Positions 9,185-18,155 of a stretch of DNA of 50,956 nt are shown here, piece by piece (positions within the stretch are counted from its first letter, which is position 1; each line of letters opens with the position of its first letter). Position numbers and translations under genes: made by a program. Source of the stretch: Deltaproteobacteria bacterium (lineage in GTDB: Bacteria > Myxococcota > JADLHZ01); assembly GCA_020848545.1 (NCBI GenBank), contig JADLHZ010000059.1:1-50956 (forward strand), read 5' to 3'. The notes beneath the pieces are model-generated. The model saw only the letters and a list, made by a program, of their open reading frames with translations. It was not told the origin of the DNA and ran no database searches.

Positions 9185-12100
9185 ATGAGCATGCGTATCG
9201 ACGACAAACGACCGACCGCGCAGCAGCAGGGTGTCGACGCCGAGAAGAACGCCGAGCAGCTCGCGCCGAAGAAAGCCGACGCCGCGCTCGTTCCGCAAAC
9301 GGCGACGCCGGCGAAGGGCATCGCCGCGCAGGCGAAGGACGTCCTCGGCGGCACCGGCGCCGGCGCTGTGGTCGGCGGCCTCGTCCTCAGTCAACTGGGG
9401 GCCATCGCCGGGAGCGCCGATGCGCAGCTCGTCGATTCGAAGAAGCTCGAGATGCGTGGCGCGCTCGAGACCCTGTTCAAAGAGATCCCCGACCTGCTGA
9501 CCGCGCCGCCGAAGGCGAAGCCGAGCGAGGTCTTCACCTGGAACGCGCCGGCCGAGTTGGAGCGCGGCGACGCGGCGTTTCCGCTGCCCGCGCACGAGAT
9601 GATCGATGTGCTGCGCTTGGACGACCTCGTGCAGAGCGGCGACGTGAAGATGGGCGAGGCGGGCAAGGCGCAGCTGAAGGCCGTGAGCGAGCTCGTGCGC
9701 AAGGCGCTGACCGGCGGCGAGAGCGCAATTGCGCAGCGCCAGCTCGACGCGTTACCCGCAACCGCGCAGCAAGCGGCGATGCGCCTGTCGAGCGCCACGC
9801 ACGAGCTCTTCATGAAGACGAAGGGCGGCGAGAAGATCCTCGCAAGCGGCGGCGGTAAGACTCTGTTGCGACCGAAGAACAAAGAAGACGTGTTGAAGCT
9901 CGACCAAGCGGTGAAGAACGGCGACGTCGTGCTCAGCGAGGCCGACGCGAAGGATCTCGCCAAGCTCGCCGGGGAGATTCGCAATGGTCGGGCCGGCGCG
10001 AACAAAGGCAACGGCGAGCTAAACGACAAGATCAGCGCGCTTCGCGGCAAGCTCGGCAACGCGCGCGACATGCTCTTCGGGAAAGATCTCGGTCTCTTCG
10101 GCCTCGGCGAGCTTGGCGCCGGCATCACCCGGGACGGCAACGTCGGCGAACCGACCTCGAGCGCAACCACGAACGATGACGGCGCCCCGAGCATCGGCGA
10201 CATCCTCGGCGGGCTCTTGGGCGGCACTTCGGGTGACAGCCGCGCGCCGGGCGTCGAGCAAGAGATCGTGATCCCGGGTCCGGATCTCATCCGCTTCGAG
10301 AAGTCGTTGCGCATGGAGTGGGCGAACCTCGTCGACGTCGACATCCAAGCGCTCGCGATGATCATCATGAACGAGTGCGCGCGCGACAGCGACAAAGATC
10401 TCGCCGACATCCTGATGCAGATGAAGAAAGTGAACGCGCAAAAGAAAGCGATCCGTGAGTGGGTGGGCGCCGCGAAGGAGCAGCGCGCGACCGCGGAGAA
10501 GAAGCTCCGCGGTCGCTACGACGAACGCTGCGCGCTGCCGCCGGGCGATCCGCGCTACATCGACCGCACGACGGTGAGCTTCGAGGACTTCAAGAAGTCG
10601 CAGAACCTTGCGCTCCTCGCCGGCGACCTCGCCAATCCCGGCGACTCCGAGCTGCCGACGGGCGACGTGTCGCTCGGCGTCTCTTCGAACGAGACCTACT
10701 ATCCGGCGACTGGCGTCGTCGACTCGCAAGGCCGCGCGGTGTCGCCGCAGCTCGTGGCGCTCGCGTATCGGCTCAAGATCACGCCCGAGCAGGCCAAAAA
10801 ATTGCGCGCGCTGTGGGACGACGACGCGTCGACGCCGCCGGCCGATCGCCTGAAGTTCGGCTCGTTCGAGCAGTGGCTGCTGACGATCCCGGCCGCCGGT
10901 GGCGTGGGCCTCGCGTTTCCGGCGACGAGCGCGCAGTCATCGATGGTCGACGTCTACCTCGCGAGCCGACCGCCACCAGCGGCGCCGCCGGTCGGCACCG
11001 GCGGGACGACGGGGACCGATGGAACAGAGGGAACAGACGGCACGGAGGGCACCGGTGATGCCAACAACGATCCGCCGGCGCAGCCCGCGAACTATGGTCT
11101 CCAAGCGCAAGACCTCGCGTCGTTGCACGCGTACTTCGACGCCTGGGAGAGCAAGAACCCCGACGACATGAGCTTCGAAGACTTCTTGTGGCGCGACAAG
11201 AGCGACGGCGGCCCCGACCTCGAGAGCGACGATCCTGCGGGCAATCCGGCGAAGGTCATGGAATTCTTCGTGGCGAAGAAGGCCGAGCTCGAGCAACTCG
11301 CCGCCGTTCAGGGGCTGACGAAGGTCGGCTCGCGTACATACGAAGAGGCGCTCACGTTCATCAAAAACTCGGGCCCGGACTTTCTCGATCGCATCAAGGA
11401 CAACCCCGACCGGCGAAACGGTGGCGCCGACTGGAAACGAAAATACGACGACAAGGAAGCGGCCGCGCACCACATCATCGAGGTCTTCGAAAGCCAGATC
11501 AAAGGCGCGCTCGCGGGCGACGACCTCGCCACCTTTACCGGCATCGATCAACAGATCCGCGACTTCTACGACAAGGTAGCGATCTACCACCGCTACGGCG
11601 CCGAGAACGGCAAGTACGAAGCCATGACGGGCGCGTGGGAGGAGATCTGCAACTCGGTCGAGAAGCTCCCGGCTGCGTTTCGCCCAGTGGCTCTGCAGTA
11701 TGTGAAGATGCGCGTGACCGAGCTCGTGCGCGACGCCAAGACCCAAGCGAAAGCGGACACCTCGCGCGCGTATCACAACCAACACAACTCGGACGTCGAG
11801 AACTTCTTTTACGACACCCTTCCCTCGACGCCCATCAACAAGCGGCCCGGTGACGACTACCATCCCGTCCCAAACCGCAGCCAGTTCATCACCGGCCAAG
11901 AAGGGCCGCGAGACTACGCAGCGCCGGGCGGCGGCGCGAACTTCGATTGCACGGATTGGGCGCAGATGGACCATTTGGTGGGTCAGTTCCTCGACGGGAT
12001 CGACTCGCACATCGAGTCGCTCAGCGCTGATCAGCAACTCATCGCGCACGCGCCCCCAGCCGCGGAGTTGACCGCGCTCCAGGCGATCGTCAACAGCTAC

Positions 12101-13423
12101 GACGTGCCTGGCGATGGCCAAGGGATGCGCCTCACGACGGACGCCCCCGAAGAGACGCGCGGGATGCGCACGACCGAAGAGGATCCTTACGCTTTCGACG
12201 CGGGCGATGGTTACCGCGTCAACGGGAGCGACCTGCAAACGGCGCTCGACGAAGTGAAGTACGCGAAGCCCGAGACGTACGGCGGCGAGGAAGATGGAAG
12301 CTACACGCAAGAGGAGCTCGCCGCGAACGCATACGTGCGCGCCGCCGAGGATCAGGTCCCGTCACCGGCGAAGGAAAACGTCAACGCGCTGATCAAAGAG
12401 TTCTACTACCAGTACATGCTCGGCCTCTGCAGAGACGGCAAGAGCTCGAACCCGGGACGAGGAGAGCGCGACAAGCTCAAGGAATACCTCGCGGGTCTGC
12501 CGGCAGATCAAAAGATGCTGGCGGTGGGCTACGTCACGCTGCGCTTGGCGGAGCTCGGACGAGACGCGGAGTATTCAGCGAGCATGAGAGGCCGCGACTC
12601 GCTCGCCGAAGTGGTGCCCCCGCCACGGATCCACGGCCCTTGGATCCGCGACTACATGGAGTCGCGGACAGAGAGCGATTGTTTGATCGTCACCGGGACA
12701 CACAGCGAAGACCACTGGGTGGAATACACCGAAAAAACACGGGTCGACGACTGGAACCCGATGAAGGGCGTCCCCGTCGGCTGTTGGGTCGAAGGCGACA
12801 CCTGCTACACGAACGCAAAAAAGTGGAGAAACGAACCGCGCACCGTCAACGACGAGCCGGTGCAGATAGGCTGGTACAACTTCGACTACATCGGCGAGGA
12901 GATGAACTCATTCTCCAGCGAGCTCGCAACTGACAACGAGCAACTGCTCGCCGAGGGGCCGCCGTCCGCAACGCCACCCGCCGACGACCCGCCGCCGGCG
13001 CTGACGTTCATGCCTGTCTCGGGCGTATACATGGGGACGTTCACCGCCACCGTCGCGACCCTCGCGACGCCTGCCACCACGGGCACGCCCCCCTCGGACG
13101 CGCCGCCTGCCGACGCGCCGCCGCCGCCGCCGCCCGTCACCGACCCGAACGCAGCGGGCAAAGCGTCGAGCCTGCTCGAGCTGCTCGCCAAGGCCGGCGT
13201 CGCCAAGCACGACGGCAGCCTGCGCGAGCTGAGCTTGGAAGAGCTCGACGCGCGCATCGCTGACTGGGAGTCGAGGAAAGACACCGTGAGCGATCTCGGC
13301 GAAGAGCTGTCGATCAAGATCCAGATGGCGCAGGATCGCTCGTCGAAGTTCCGGACGACGCTCTCGAACATGCTGAAGAAGATGTCGGAGACCTCGCAAA
13401 CGCTCACCCAGAACTTGAAGTAG
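9185..13423 (+). CDS. Giant repeat protein, possible secretion substrate
   Basis: 1412 residues with a good ribosome site (AGGGG) before the ATG. There is no Sec signal; a Gly/Ala/Val-rich hydrophobic stretch occurs at about 58-78. Two internal duplications are visible: one pair around 529-565 and 636-668 (Leu-rich helix, then SFEQW or SFEDF), a second pair around 791-860 and 1065-1135 (FY, LPA, then YVxxRxxELxRDA). A Gly-Thr-Glu-Asp linker (about 603-625) and a Pro/Ala-rich linker (about 1290-1325) separate regions. The final 50 residues form a coiled coil ending SETSQTLTQNLK, reminiscent of C-termini of type III filament or translocator proteins. Followed by SycD-like TPR proteins. Function unknown; the secretion link is inference. 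Confidence 0.75.
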   Translation: MSMRIDDKRPTAQQQGVDAEKNAEQLAPKKADAALVPQTATPAKGIAAQAKDVLGGTGAGAVVGGLVLSQLGAIAGSADAQLVDSKKLEMRGALETLFKEIPDLLTAPPKAKPSEVFTWNAPAELERGDAAFPLPAHEMIDVLRLDDLVQSGDVKMGEAGKAQLKAVSELVRKALTGGESAIAQRQLDALPATAQQAAMRLSSATHELFMKTKGGEKILASGGGKTLLRPKNKEDVLKLDQAVKNGDVVLSEADAKDLAKLAGEIRNGRAGANKGNGELNDKISALRGKLGNARDMLFGKDLGLFGLGELGAGITRDGNVGEPTSSATTNDDGAPSIGDILGGLLGGTSGDSRAPGVEQEIVIPGPDLIRFEKSLRMEWANLVDVDIQALAMIIMNECARDSDKDLADILMQMKKVNAQKKAIREWVGAAKEQRATAEKKLRGRYDERCALPPGDPRYIDRTTVSFEDFKKSQNLALLAGDLANPGDSELPTGDVSLGVSSNETYYPATGVVDSQGRAVSPQLVALAYRLKITPEQAKKLRALWDDDASTPPADRLKFGSFEQWLLTIPAAGGVGLAFPATSAQSSMVDVYLASRPPPAAPPVGTGGTTGTDGTEGTDGTEGTGDANNDPPAQPANYGLQAQDLASLHAYFDAWESKNPDDMSFEDFLWRDKSDGGPDLESDDPAGNPAKVMEFFVAKKAELEQLAAVQGLTKVGSRTYEEALTFIKNSGPDFLDRIKDNPDRRNGGADWKRKYDDKEAAAHHIIEVFESQIKGALAGDDLATFTGIDQQIRDFYDKVAIYHRYGAENGKYEAMTGAWEEICNSVEKLPAAFRPVALQYVKMRVTELVRDAKTQAKADTSRAYHNQHNSDVENFFYDTLPSTPINKRPGDDYHPVPNRSQFITGQEGPRDYAAPGGGANFDCTDWAQMDHLVGQFLDGIDSHIESLSADQQLIAHAPPAAELTALQAIVNSYDVPGDGQGMRLTTDAPEETRGMRTTEEDPYAFDAGDGYRVNGSDLQTALDEVKYAKPETYGGEEDGSYTQEELAANAYVRAAEDQVPSPAKENVNALIKEFYYQYMLGLCRDGKSSNPGRGERDKLKEYLAGLPADQKMLAVGYVTLRLAELGRDAEYSASMRGRDSLAEVVPPPRIHGPWIRDYMESRTESDCLIVTGTHSEDHWVEYTEKTRVDDWNPMKGVPVGCWVEGDTCYTNAKKWRNEPRTVNDEPVQIGWYNFDYIGEEMNSFSSELATDNEQLLAEGPPSATPPADDPPPALTFMPVSGVYMGTFTATVATLATPATTGTPPSDAPPADAPPPPPPVTDPNAAGKASSLLELLAKAGVAKHDGSLRELSLEELDARIADWESRKDTVSDLGEELSIKIQMAQDRSSKFRTTLSNMLKKMSETSQTLTQNLK

Positions 13424-13485
13424 CCGCCGATGGTGAACGTGCACGTGCGTGGGATGTGGGCTAACCTCGGTGCCGGAGTCTTTCC

Positions 13486-14007
13486 ATGAGCTCGACCGGA
13501 TCGAAGACGAAAGCACCCGCGAAGGCTTCAGCGCCCGCCAAGGCCGCAGCGCCCGCGAAAGTGCCGGCGACAACGGGCGCGCCTCCGGCGAGCAACGCGA
13601 AAGCCAAGCCATCGGAAGCGAAGGTGGCCAAGCTCGCACGTTACGGTTGGCACACGCTCGCGCTCGGCGACACCGCGGCGGGGTTGACGGCTTTGCAAGC
13701 CGTCGTCGAGCTGGCGCCCGAGCGCGCTGACTACTGGAGCGCGTACGGCATCGCGCTCGCGAAAGGCAATCGTCACATCGACGCGTGCCACGCGTTGAAC
13801 CGCGCCGTCGGCTTGAACCCAAAAGACATCGACGCGTGGTGCGTGCTCTCGGAGCTCTTGCTCGGCCTGCACGACTACAAGAACGCGACGGCGGCGTTCA
13901 GGAAAGTGCTCGCGCTCGATCCCGGAGGCACGCATCCGTCGGGCGTCCGCGTGCGCGCCCTGATCCGCAAGGCCGACAAGCAACTGAAGGCGGACAGCCG
14001 TTCATGA
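13486..14007 (+). CDS. SycD-like TPR protein A1
   Basis: 173 residues. A Lys/Ala/Pro-rich flexible N-terminus (1-45) precedes about three tandem TPR-like helical pairs (47-150): GWHTLALGDTAAGLTALQAV, then AYGIALAKGNRHIDACHALNRAV, then LSELLLGLHDYKNATAAFRKVL. The layout resembles the LcrH/SycD class of type III secretion chaperones, which bind translocators; generic TPR scaffolding is the alternative. It starts 62 bp after the giant protein and ends in an ATGA overlap with the next gene. A related protein (A2) lies at 14558, giving an A-B-A-B order. Confidence 0.78.
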   Translation: MSSTGSKTKAPAKASAPAKAAAPAKVPATTGAPPASNAKAKPSEAKVAKLARYGWHTLALGDTAAGLTALQAVVELAPERADYWSAYGIALAKGNRHIDACHALNRAVGLNPKDIDAWCVLSELLLGLHDYKNATAAFRKVLALDPGGTHPSGVRVRALIRKADKQLKADSRS

Positions 14008-14561
14008 CCTTGCCCCCGCCCGCCCCGCCGCCGGGGAACAAGAAGAAGAACGAGCCGAAGCCGAAAGCCCCCGAGGTCGATCCGTGGGACGGCGTGCTCG
14101 GGGAGCAAGAGCAAGACGCGATCCCGCCGGATCTCGCACGCAAGCTGCTCGACCTGAACCCGGCGCTGCGCGAGGCAGGCGAAGACACGATGCGCATGGT
14201 CGAGCGCAGTAGGAAGCAAGCGTCGGCGCAAGCGACCGCCGCGCAAACCGGCGCCGCGCCGATCGCCGCGACCACGGCGATCCCGAAGTCGACGCGCATC
14301 ATCGACGCCCTCGCCGACGTGAAGGCCGCGCTCGATCGCGACGAGAAGCGCGTCGACGCCGAGATCAAGAAGCTGCAAGCGGAGAAGAGCGCGCTCAAGC
14401 CCGCCGTGCTCGATCGCTTTTGCCGCTGGCTCAGCGAGCATGATCCGGATCTGCGCTCGCCGGTGACGCAGCAAGCGCTCGAAGACGAGAAGGCGTACCT
14501 GACGAAGATCGGCTTCAGCGTGAAGGGCTACATCGCCGCACAACGAAAAGGGGCGAAATGA
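14004..14561 (+). CDS. Island coiled-coil protein B1
   Basis: 185 residues. The first 25 are Pro/Lys-rich; a conserved block DLARKLLDLNPALREAGEDT lies at about 43-62; residues 105-140 form a charged coiled coil; the end contains LDRFCRWLSEHDPDL and ALEDEKAYLTKIGF. These blocks recur almost unchanged in B2 (15062-15514, minus strand), so the two are paralogues. It overlaps A1 and A2 by 4 bp on each side (ATGA), indicating coupled translation. No known family; a partner of the TPR proteins is the natural inference. Confidence 0.78.
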   Translation: MTLPPPAPPPGNKKKNEPKPKAPEVDPWDGVLGEQEQDAIPPDLARKLLDLNPALREAGEDTMRMVERSRKQASAQATAAQTGAAPIAATTAIPKSTRIIDALADVKAALDRDEKRVDAEIKKLQAEKSALKPAVLDRFCRWLSEHDPDLRSPVTQQALEDEKAYLTKIGFSVKGYIAAQRKGAK

Positions 14562-15061
14562 GCGAGTCGAAAACGAAAAAAGCGCCGGCGAAGAAGACCA
14601 AGGCCGCCGGTGTGCGCCCGGACTTTCAGCGGGTGATCGACGGCGAAGCGACCGCGGCATCCGTGCTCGGGCTCGGGCCGAAGGACGCCCGCCACTTGCT
14701 CGGCTTCGCCGCGGCGATGCTGGAGAAAGATCAGTTGGAGACCGCTGAAGCTGCCGCCGAAGTGGCGACGAACGCCGATCCGATGTCGTTCGACGCTTGG
14801 ATGGTGCTCGGCGCTGTGCTCGCGCGCAAGAAGGAGGCCGAGCGTGCGCTCGCGGCTTACGCGCACGCGGCGGAGATCGAACCGAACAGCGCGCGGCTCT
14901 GGTGCGACGTCGGCGAGCTGAAGCTCTCGCTCGGCGACGAAGAAGGCGCCGCCAAAGCCTTGGGCCTCGCGCTCAAGTGCGATCCGAAAGCGACGACCCC
15001 GGGCGGCAAGCGCGCGCAGGCGGTGATCGCGAAGACGTACGAGAAGCTCGCGAAGCGGTAG
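14558..15061 (+). CDS. SycD-like TPR protein A2
   Basis: 167 residues with a Lys-rich N-terminus (1-20) and about three TPR-like units between 47 and 165, including MVLGAVLARKKEAERALAAY and CDVGELKLSLGDEEGAAKAL. It is similar in size, composition and repeat order to A1 but divergent in sequence. Its TAG stop directly abuts the stop codon of the convergent gene B2, leaving no spacer for a terminator. Same caveat as A1: chaperone function is inferred from layout and neighbours. Confidence 0.78.
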   Translation: MSESKTKKAPAKKTKAAGVRPDFQRVIDGEATAASVLGLGPKDARHLLGFAAAMLEKDQLETAEAAAEVATNADPMSFDAWMVLGAVLARKKEAERALAAYAHAAEIEPNSARLWCDVGELKLSLGDEEGAAKALGLALKCDPKATTPGGKRAQAVIAKTYEKLAKR

Positions 15062-15514
15062 CTACTTCCCCTTGAATCCTAGCTTCGTCAGGAACGCCTT
15101 CTCGTCTTCGAGCGTCTGCTTCGTCACGGGCGAGCGCAGCTCTGGATCATTCACGGCGAGCCAACGCATGAAGCGATCGAGCGCGACAGCCTTCAACCCG
15201 GCGCGCTCCTTCTGTAGGCGCAAGAGCTCCTGATCGATCCGCTTCTCTTCACTGTCGAGCTTCTGCTTGCCCTCGGCGATCGCATCGACGACACGTCCGG
15301 CGCTCGCCTTTTGCCCGCTGCTGGTGGCCGCCGCCTTCGGATCGCGCGCCTTCGACTGCTCGACGGCGCGCATCGTGTCCATGCCGGCTTCGCGCAGGCT
15401 CGGGTTCATCGCCAAGATCTTGCGCGCGATGTCGCGCTGGACGCCCTGCTCGTCTTCTTCGTCCTCGAGCGTGCTCGACCAGCCGGCGACCTTGTCCTTC
15501 GGTTTGTCGGTCAT
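15062..15514 (-). CDS. Island coiled-coil protein B2, inverted paralogue of B1
   Basis: 150 residues from the ATG at 15514 (MTDKPKDKVAGW); an in-frame extension upstream encodes low-complexity sequence and would run into the MFS gene. It shares with B1 the blocks DIARKILAMNPSLREAGMDT, a central coiled coil, and LDRFMRWLAVNDPEL plus TLEDEKAFLTKLGF near the C-terminus. It lacks the Pro-rich N-terminus of B1. It is transcribed against the rest of the island, tail to tail with A2, so it probably has its own promoter in 15515-15627. Confidence 0.78.
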   Translation of the reverse strand: MTDKPKDKVAGWSSTLEDEEDEQGVQRDIARKILAMNPSLREAGMDTMRAVEQSKARDPKAAATSSGQKASAGRVVDAIAEGKQKLDSEEKRIDQELLRLQKERAGLKAVALDRFMRWLAVNDPELRSPVTKQTLEDEKAFLTKLGFKGK

Positions 15515-15627
15515 CGTTGAAGAGAATAGCTCAATTGAGCGACGAGGTCGCGATGTTCTCGACGCAGCAGGTCGTCGACGCGCGTGAATACTTGCGGCCG
15601 CAAACCCGGCGGACGACAACGAGCGCG

Positions 15628-16854
15628 ATGCCCGCAAAGAGCACGACGCCGAGCCCAAGAGACGCCCGCTTCGCCCTGACCGTGCTCACGGCGATGAACC
15701 TCTTGAACTACTTGGATCGCTGGGTGCCGAGCGCGGTCAAAGATCTGTTCAAGGCCGACCTCGACATGACGGACGCGCAAACCAGCCTGCCCACCTTCGC
15801 GTTCGTCGTCGTCTACATGCTCGCGAGCCCGGTGTTCGGCGGCGTCGCCGACCGCTTCTCGCGCCGCTGGCTCATCGCTGCCGGCGTCGCGCTGTGGTCG
15901 CTCGCCACGGCCTTCGCGGCAGCGGCGCAGGGCTTCGTCGTGTTCCTCATCGCGCGCGCGCTCGTTGGCATCGGCGAAGCCGCGTATGCGACGATCAGCC
16001 CGAGCCTCATCGGCGACTTCTACGCGCCGGCCGCGCGCAACCGCGCGCTGACGATCTTCTACGTCGCGAGTCCCGTCGGCTCGGCGCTCGGCTTCACGCT
16101 CGGGGGACTCATCGGCGCGCACTACGGCTGGCGCGCGGCGTTCCTCGTCTGCGGCCTGCCGGGCTTGCTCGCGGCGGGCTTGGCGCTGCGGATCAAAGAG
16201 CCTCCGCGCGGAGGGATGGATGACGCGCCGCTGAGCGCGTCGCCGCCGTCGTGGCCCGACGCCCTGAAGGCCCTCGCGAAGAACCGCTTGTTCGTCGTGA
16301 CCGTCGCCGGCTACACGCTCGTCACCTTCGCATCGGGCGGCATGGCCGATTGGTTCCCCACGTTCTTGAGCCGCTACCGCGGGCTCGGCGTCGACGAAGC
16401 CGGCAGCCTCGTCGGCACCACGGTCGTCGCCGGCGGGCTCGGCGGCACGATCGTCGGCGGCTGGCTCGGCGATCGTTTGCAAAAGGTGACGCGACAACCG
16501 TACCTGGCGCTCTCGGCGTGGGCGATGTTGCCGGCGACGCTCTTTGGCTTCCTCGCGATCACCTTGCACGGCACCCGCACCATCGCGGCGTGCTTGTTCC
16601 TCTGTCAGTTCTTCATGTGGTTCTACAACGGGCCGGTGAATACGATCCTCGTCAACTGCACCGATGCCTCGATGCGCGCGCGCGCGTTCAGCGTGAGCAT
16701 CTTGGCGATCCACTTGCTCGGCGACGCGATCAGCCCGCTGATCATGGGCGCGATCTCGGACGCGACCGGCAATCTGTGGAACGGCGTCGTGCTCGCGCCC
16801 ATCACGCTCGCGCTCGGTATGCTGATCTGGGCCTACGGCTGGCGGCGCATTTGA
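15628..16854 (+). CDS. MFS transporter, Spinster-like
   Basis: 408 residues with about 12 membrane helices. The MFS signature appears after helix 2 (GGVADRFSRRWLI) and again in the second half (GGWLGDRLQK). NYLDRW near the N-terminus and the general pattern are those of Spinster-type sphingolipid or lysolipid transporters, so a lipid or hydrophobic substrate is plausible. I chose the ATG at 15628 over an upstream TTG, which would overlap the promoter region of the divergent B2 gene. It overlaps the next gene, a lipid acyltransferase, by 4 bp (TTGA), which supports a lipid-related job. Confidence 0.88.
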   Translation: MPAKSTTPSPRDARFALTVLTAMNLLNYLDRWVPSAVKDLFKADLDMTDAQTSLPTFAFVVVYMLASPVFGGVADRFSRRWLIAAGVALWSLATAFAAAAQGFVVFLIARALVGIGEAAYATISPSLIGDFYAPAARNRALTIFYVASPVGSALGFTLGGLIGAHYGWRAAFLVCGLPGLLAAGLALRIKEPPRGGMDDAPLSASPPSWPDALKALAKNRLFVVTVAGYTLVTFASGGMADWFPTFLSRYRGLGVDEAGSLVGTTVVAGGLGGTIVGGWLGDRLQKVTRQPYLALSAWAMLPATLFGFLAITLHGTRTIAACLFLCQFFMWFYNGPVNTILVNCTDASMRARAFSVSILAIHLLGDAISPLIMGAISDATGNLWNGVVLAPITLALGMLIWAYGWRRI

Positions 16855-18155
16855 GCGCGTTCATCCGCGCCGTTTGCCTCGCGCTCGTGCGGCTCTTCTA
16901 TCCGGGCGTGCGCGTCACCGGCGGCGAGCGGCTCCCGCAGCGCGGCCCCGCGATCGTCGTCGCGAACCATCCGAACGGGCTCATCGATCCCGTGATCGTC
17001 GGCTTGGCCTTGAAGCAGAAGGTGCACTTCCTCGCCAAGAGCACGCTCTTTCGCTCCTGGCTCGGCAAACAGACGATGCAGGCGTTCCTCGCGGTGCCGG
17101 TCTATCGCGCCAAAGAAGCCGACACGAAGCAGAACGAGCAGACGTTCGCGCTGTGCCGCGACATCATGCAGCAGCACGGCTGGCTCGCCTTGTTCCCCGA
17201 GGGCACGAGCCACAGCGAAACGCACCTCTTGCCGCTGAAGACCGGCGCGGCGCGCATCGCGCTGCAGAGCGAGGCCGCGAGCGGCTTTCGCCTCGGCGTC
17301 ACGATCGTCCCGGTGGGGCTCACCTACGACGACAAGGGCGTCTTCCGATCGCACGTGACCGCCGCCGTCGGCGCCCCGTTCACGCTCGCGGAGTTTGCCG
17401 GCGCGTACGCTGCCGACGAGATTGCGGCGGCGAAGCAGCTGACGGAGCGCATCCACGCGCGCCTCTCCGAGGTCGTGCTCGAGGCCGACGATGCGACGCT
17501 CTGGCGCGGCTTTCGCTTCGTCGCGCGATGGATCGCTTCGAAGACGCCGGCGCACGAGAGCGACGCCGACATCGAAGCGCTGGCACGGCGCCTCGCGCAA
17601 ACGTACAAAGAGCGCGTCCAGGAGGAGCCCGAGGAGATCGCGGCGCTCGTGCACGATGCGAAGAAGCTCGATCGCATGCTCGACACGCTCGGCATCAGCG
17701 ATCCCTTCGCGCTCGATCTGCGGCTCTCGATGCGCACGGTGTTTTGGTTCGGCGTCGTCGCCGCCGCGCTGGCGCCTATTGCTGCGGTGGGCGTTCTTGC
17801 GGCGTGGCTCCCCTATCGGCTCACGGGCTGGCTTACGCCGAAGCTGACGAAGGGCGAGACGGATCTCATCGGTACGGTGAAGGCGCTGCTCGGCCTCGTC
17901 CTCATCGGCGGGACCTACGCCGTCGAAGCGGCCGCCGCGGGTTGGCTCGTCGCCTGGCCTTTCGGCGCCGGGGCGCTCTTCGTGCTGCCGTTCACCGGCC
18001 TCGTCGCGCTGCGCTACTTCGAGTGGTTCTCGCGCCGGCGCGCGCTGCTCGGCACGTGGATCCTGCGCCTGAACCACGGCCACCTCCTGGCGAAGGTCGA
18101 GGCGGAGCGAGCGGCGCTTTACGATCGTATCGCGCAAACGCTGGCCGCTCAGTAG
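16851..18155 (+). CDS. PlsC-family glycerophospholipid acyltransferase
   Basis: 434 residues. The start is a TTG overlapping the MFS stop (TTGA). The acyltransferase core spans about 1-210: motif I NHPNGLID (H40, D46; five residues between, as in the Gpat/Gat branch rather than the strict HX4D), FPEGTSHSE (115-123) as motif III, and IVPVGLTY as motif IV. The second half (about 225-434) contains two long hydrophobic regions and charged helices, so the protein is probably membrane-embedded. Likely reaction: acyl transfer to glycerol-3-phosphate or a lysophospholipid. It ends with a 7-bp convergent overlap with the DUF4124-like gene. Confidence 0.88.
   Translation: MSAFIRAVCLALVRLFYPGVRVTGGERLPQRGPAIVVANHPNGLIDPVIVGLALKQKVHFLAKSTLFRSWLGKQTMQAFLAVPVYRAKEADTKQNEQTFALCRDIMQQHGWLALFPEGTSHSETHLLPLKTGAARIALQSEAASGFRLGVTIVPVGLTYDDKGVFRSHVTAAVGAPFTLAEFAGAYAADEIAAAKQLTERIHARLSEVVLEADDATLWRGFRFVARWIASKTPAHESDADIEALARRLAQTYKERVQEEPEEIAALVHDAKKLDRMLDTLGISDPFALDLRLSMRTVFWFGVVAAALAPIAAVGVLAAWLPYRLTGWLTPKLTKGETDLIGTVKALLGLVLIGGTYAVEAAAAGWLVAWPFGAGALFVLPFTGLVALRYFEWFSRRRALLGTWILRLNHGHLLAKVEAERAALYDRIAQTLAAQ

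Noticed and set aside
15517-15627. N-terminal extension of the MFS transporter from a TTG
   Set aside because: It would occupy the promoter region of the divergent B2 gene and adds polar, non-conserved residues before the first helix.
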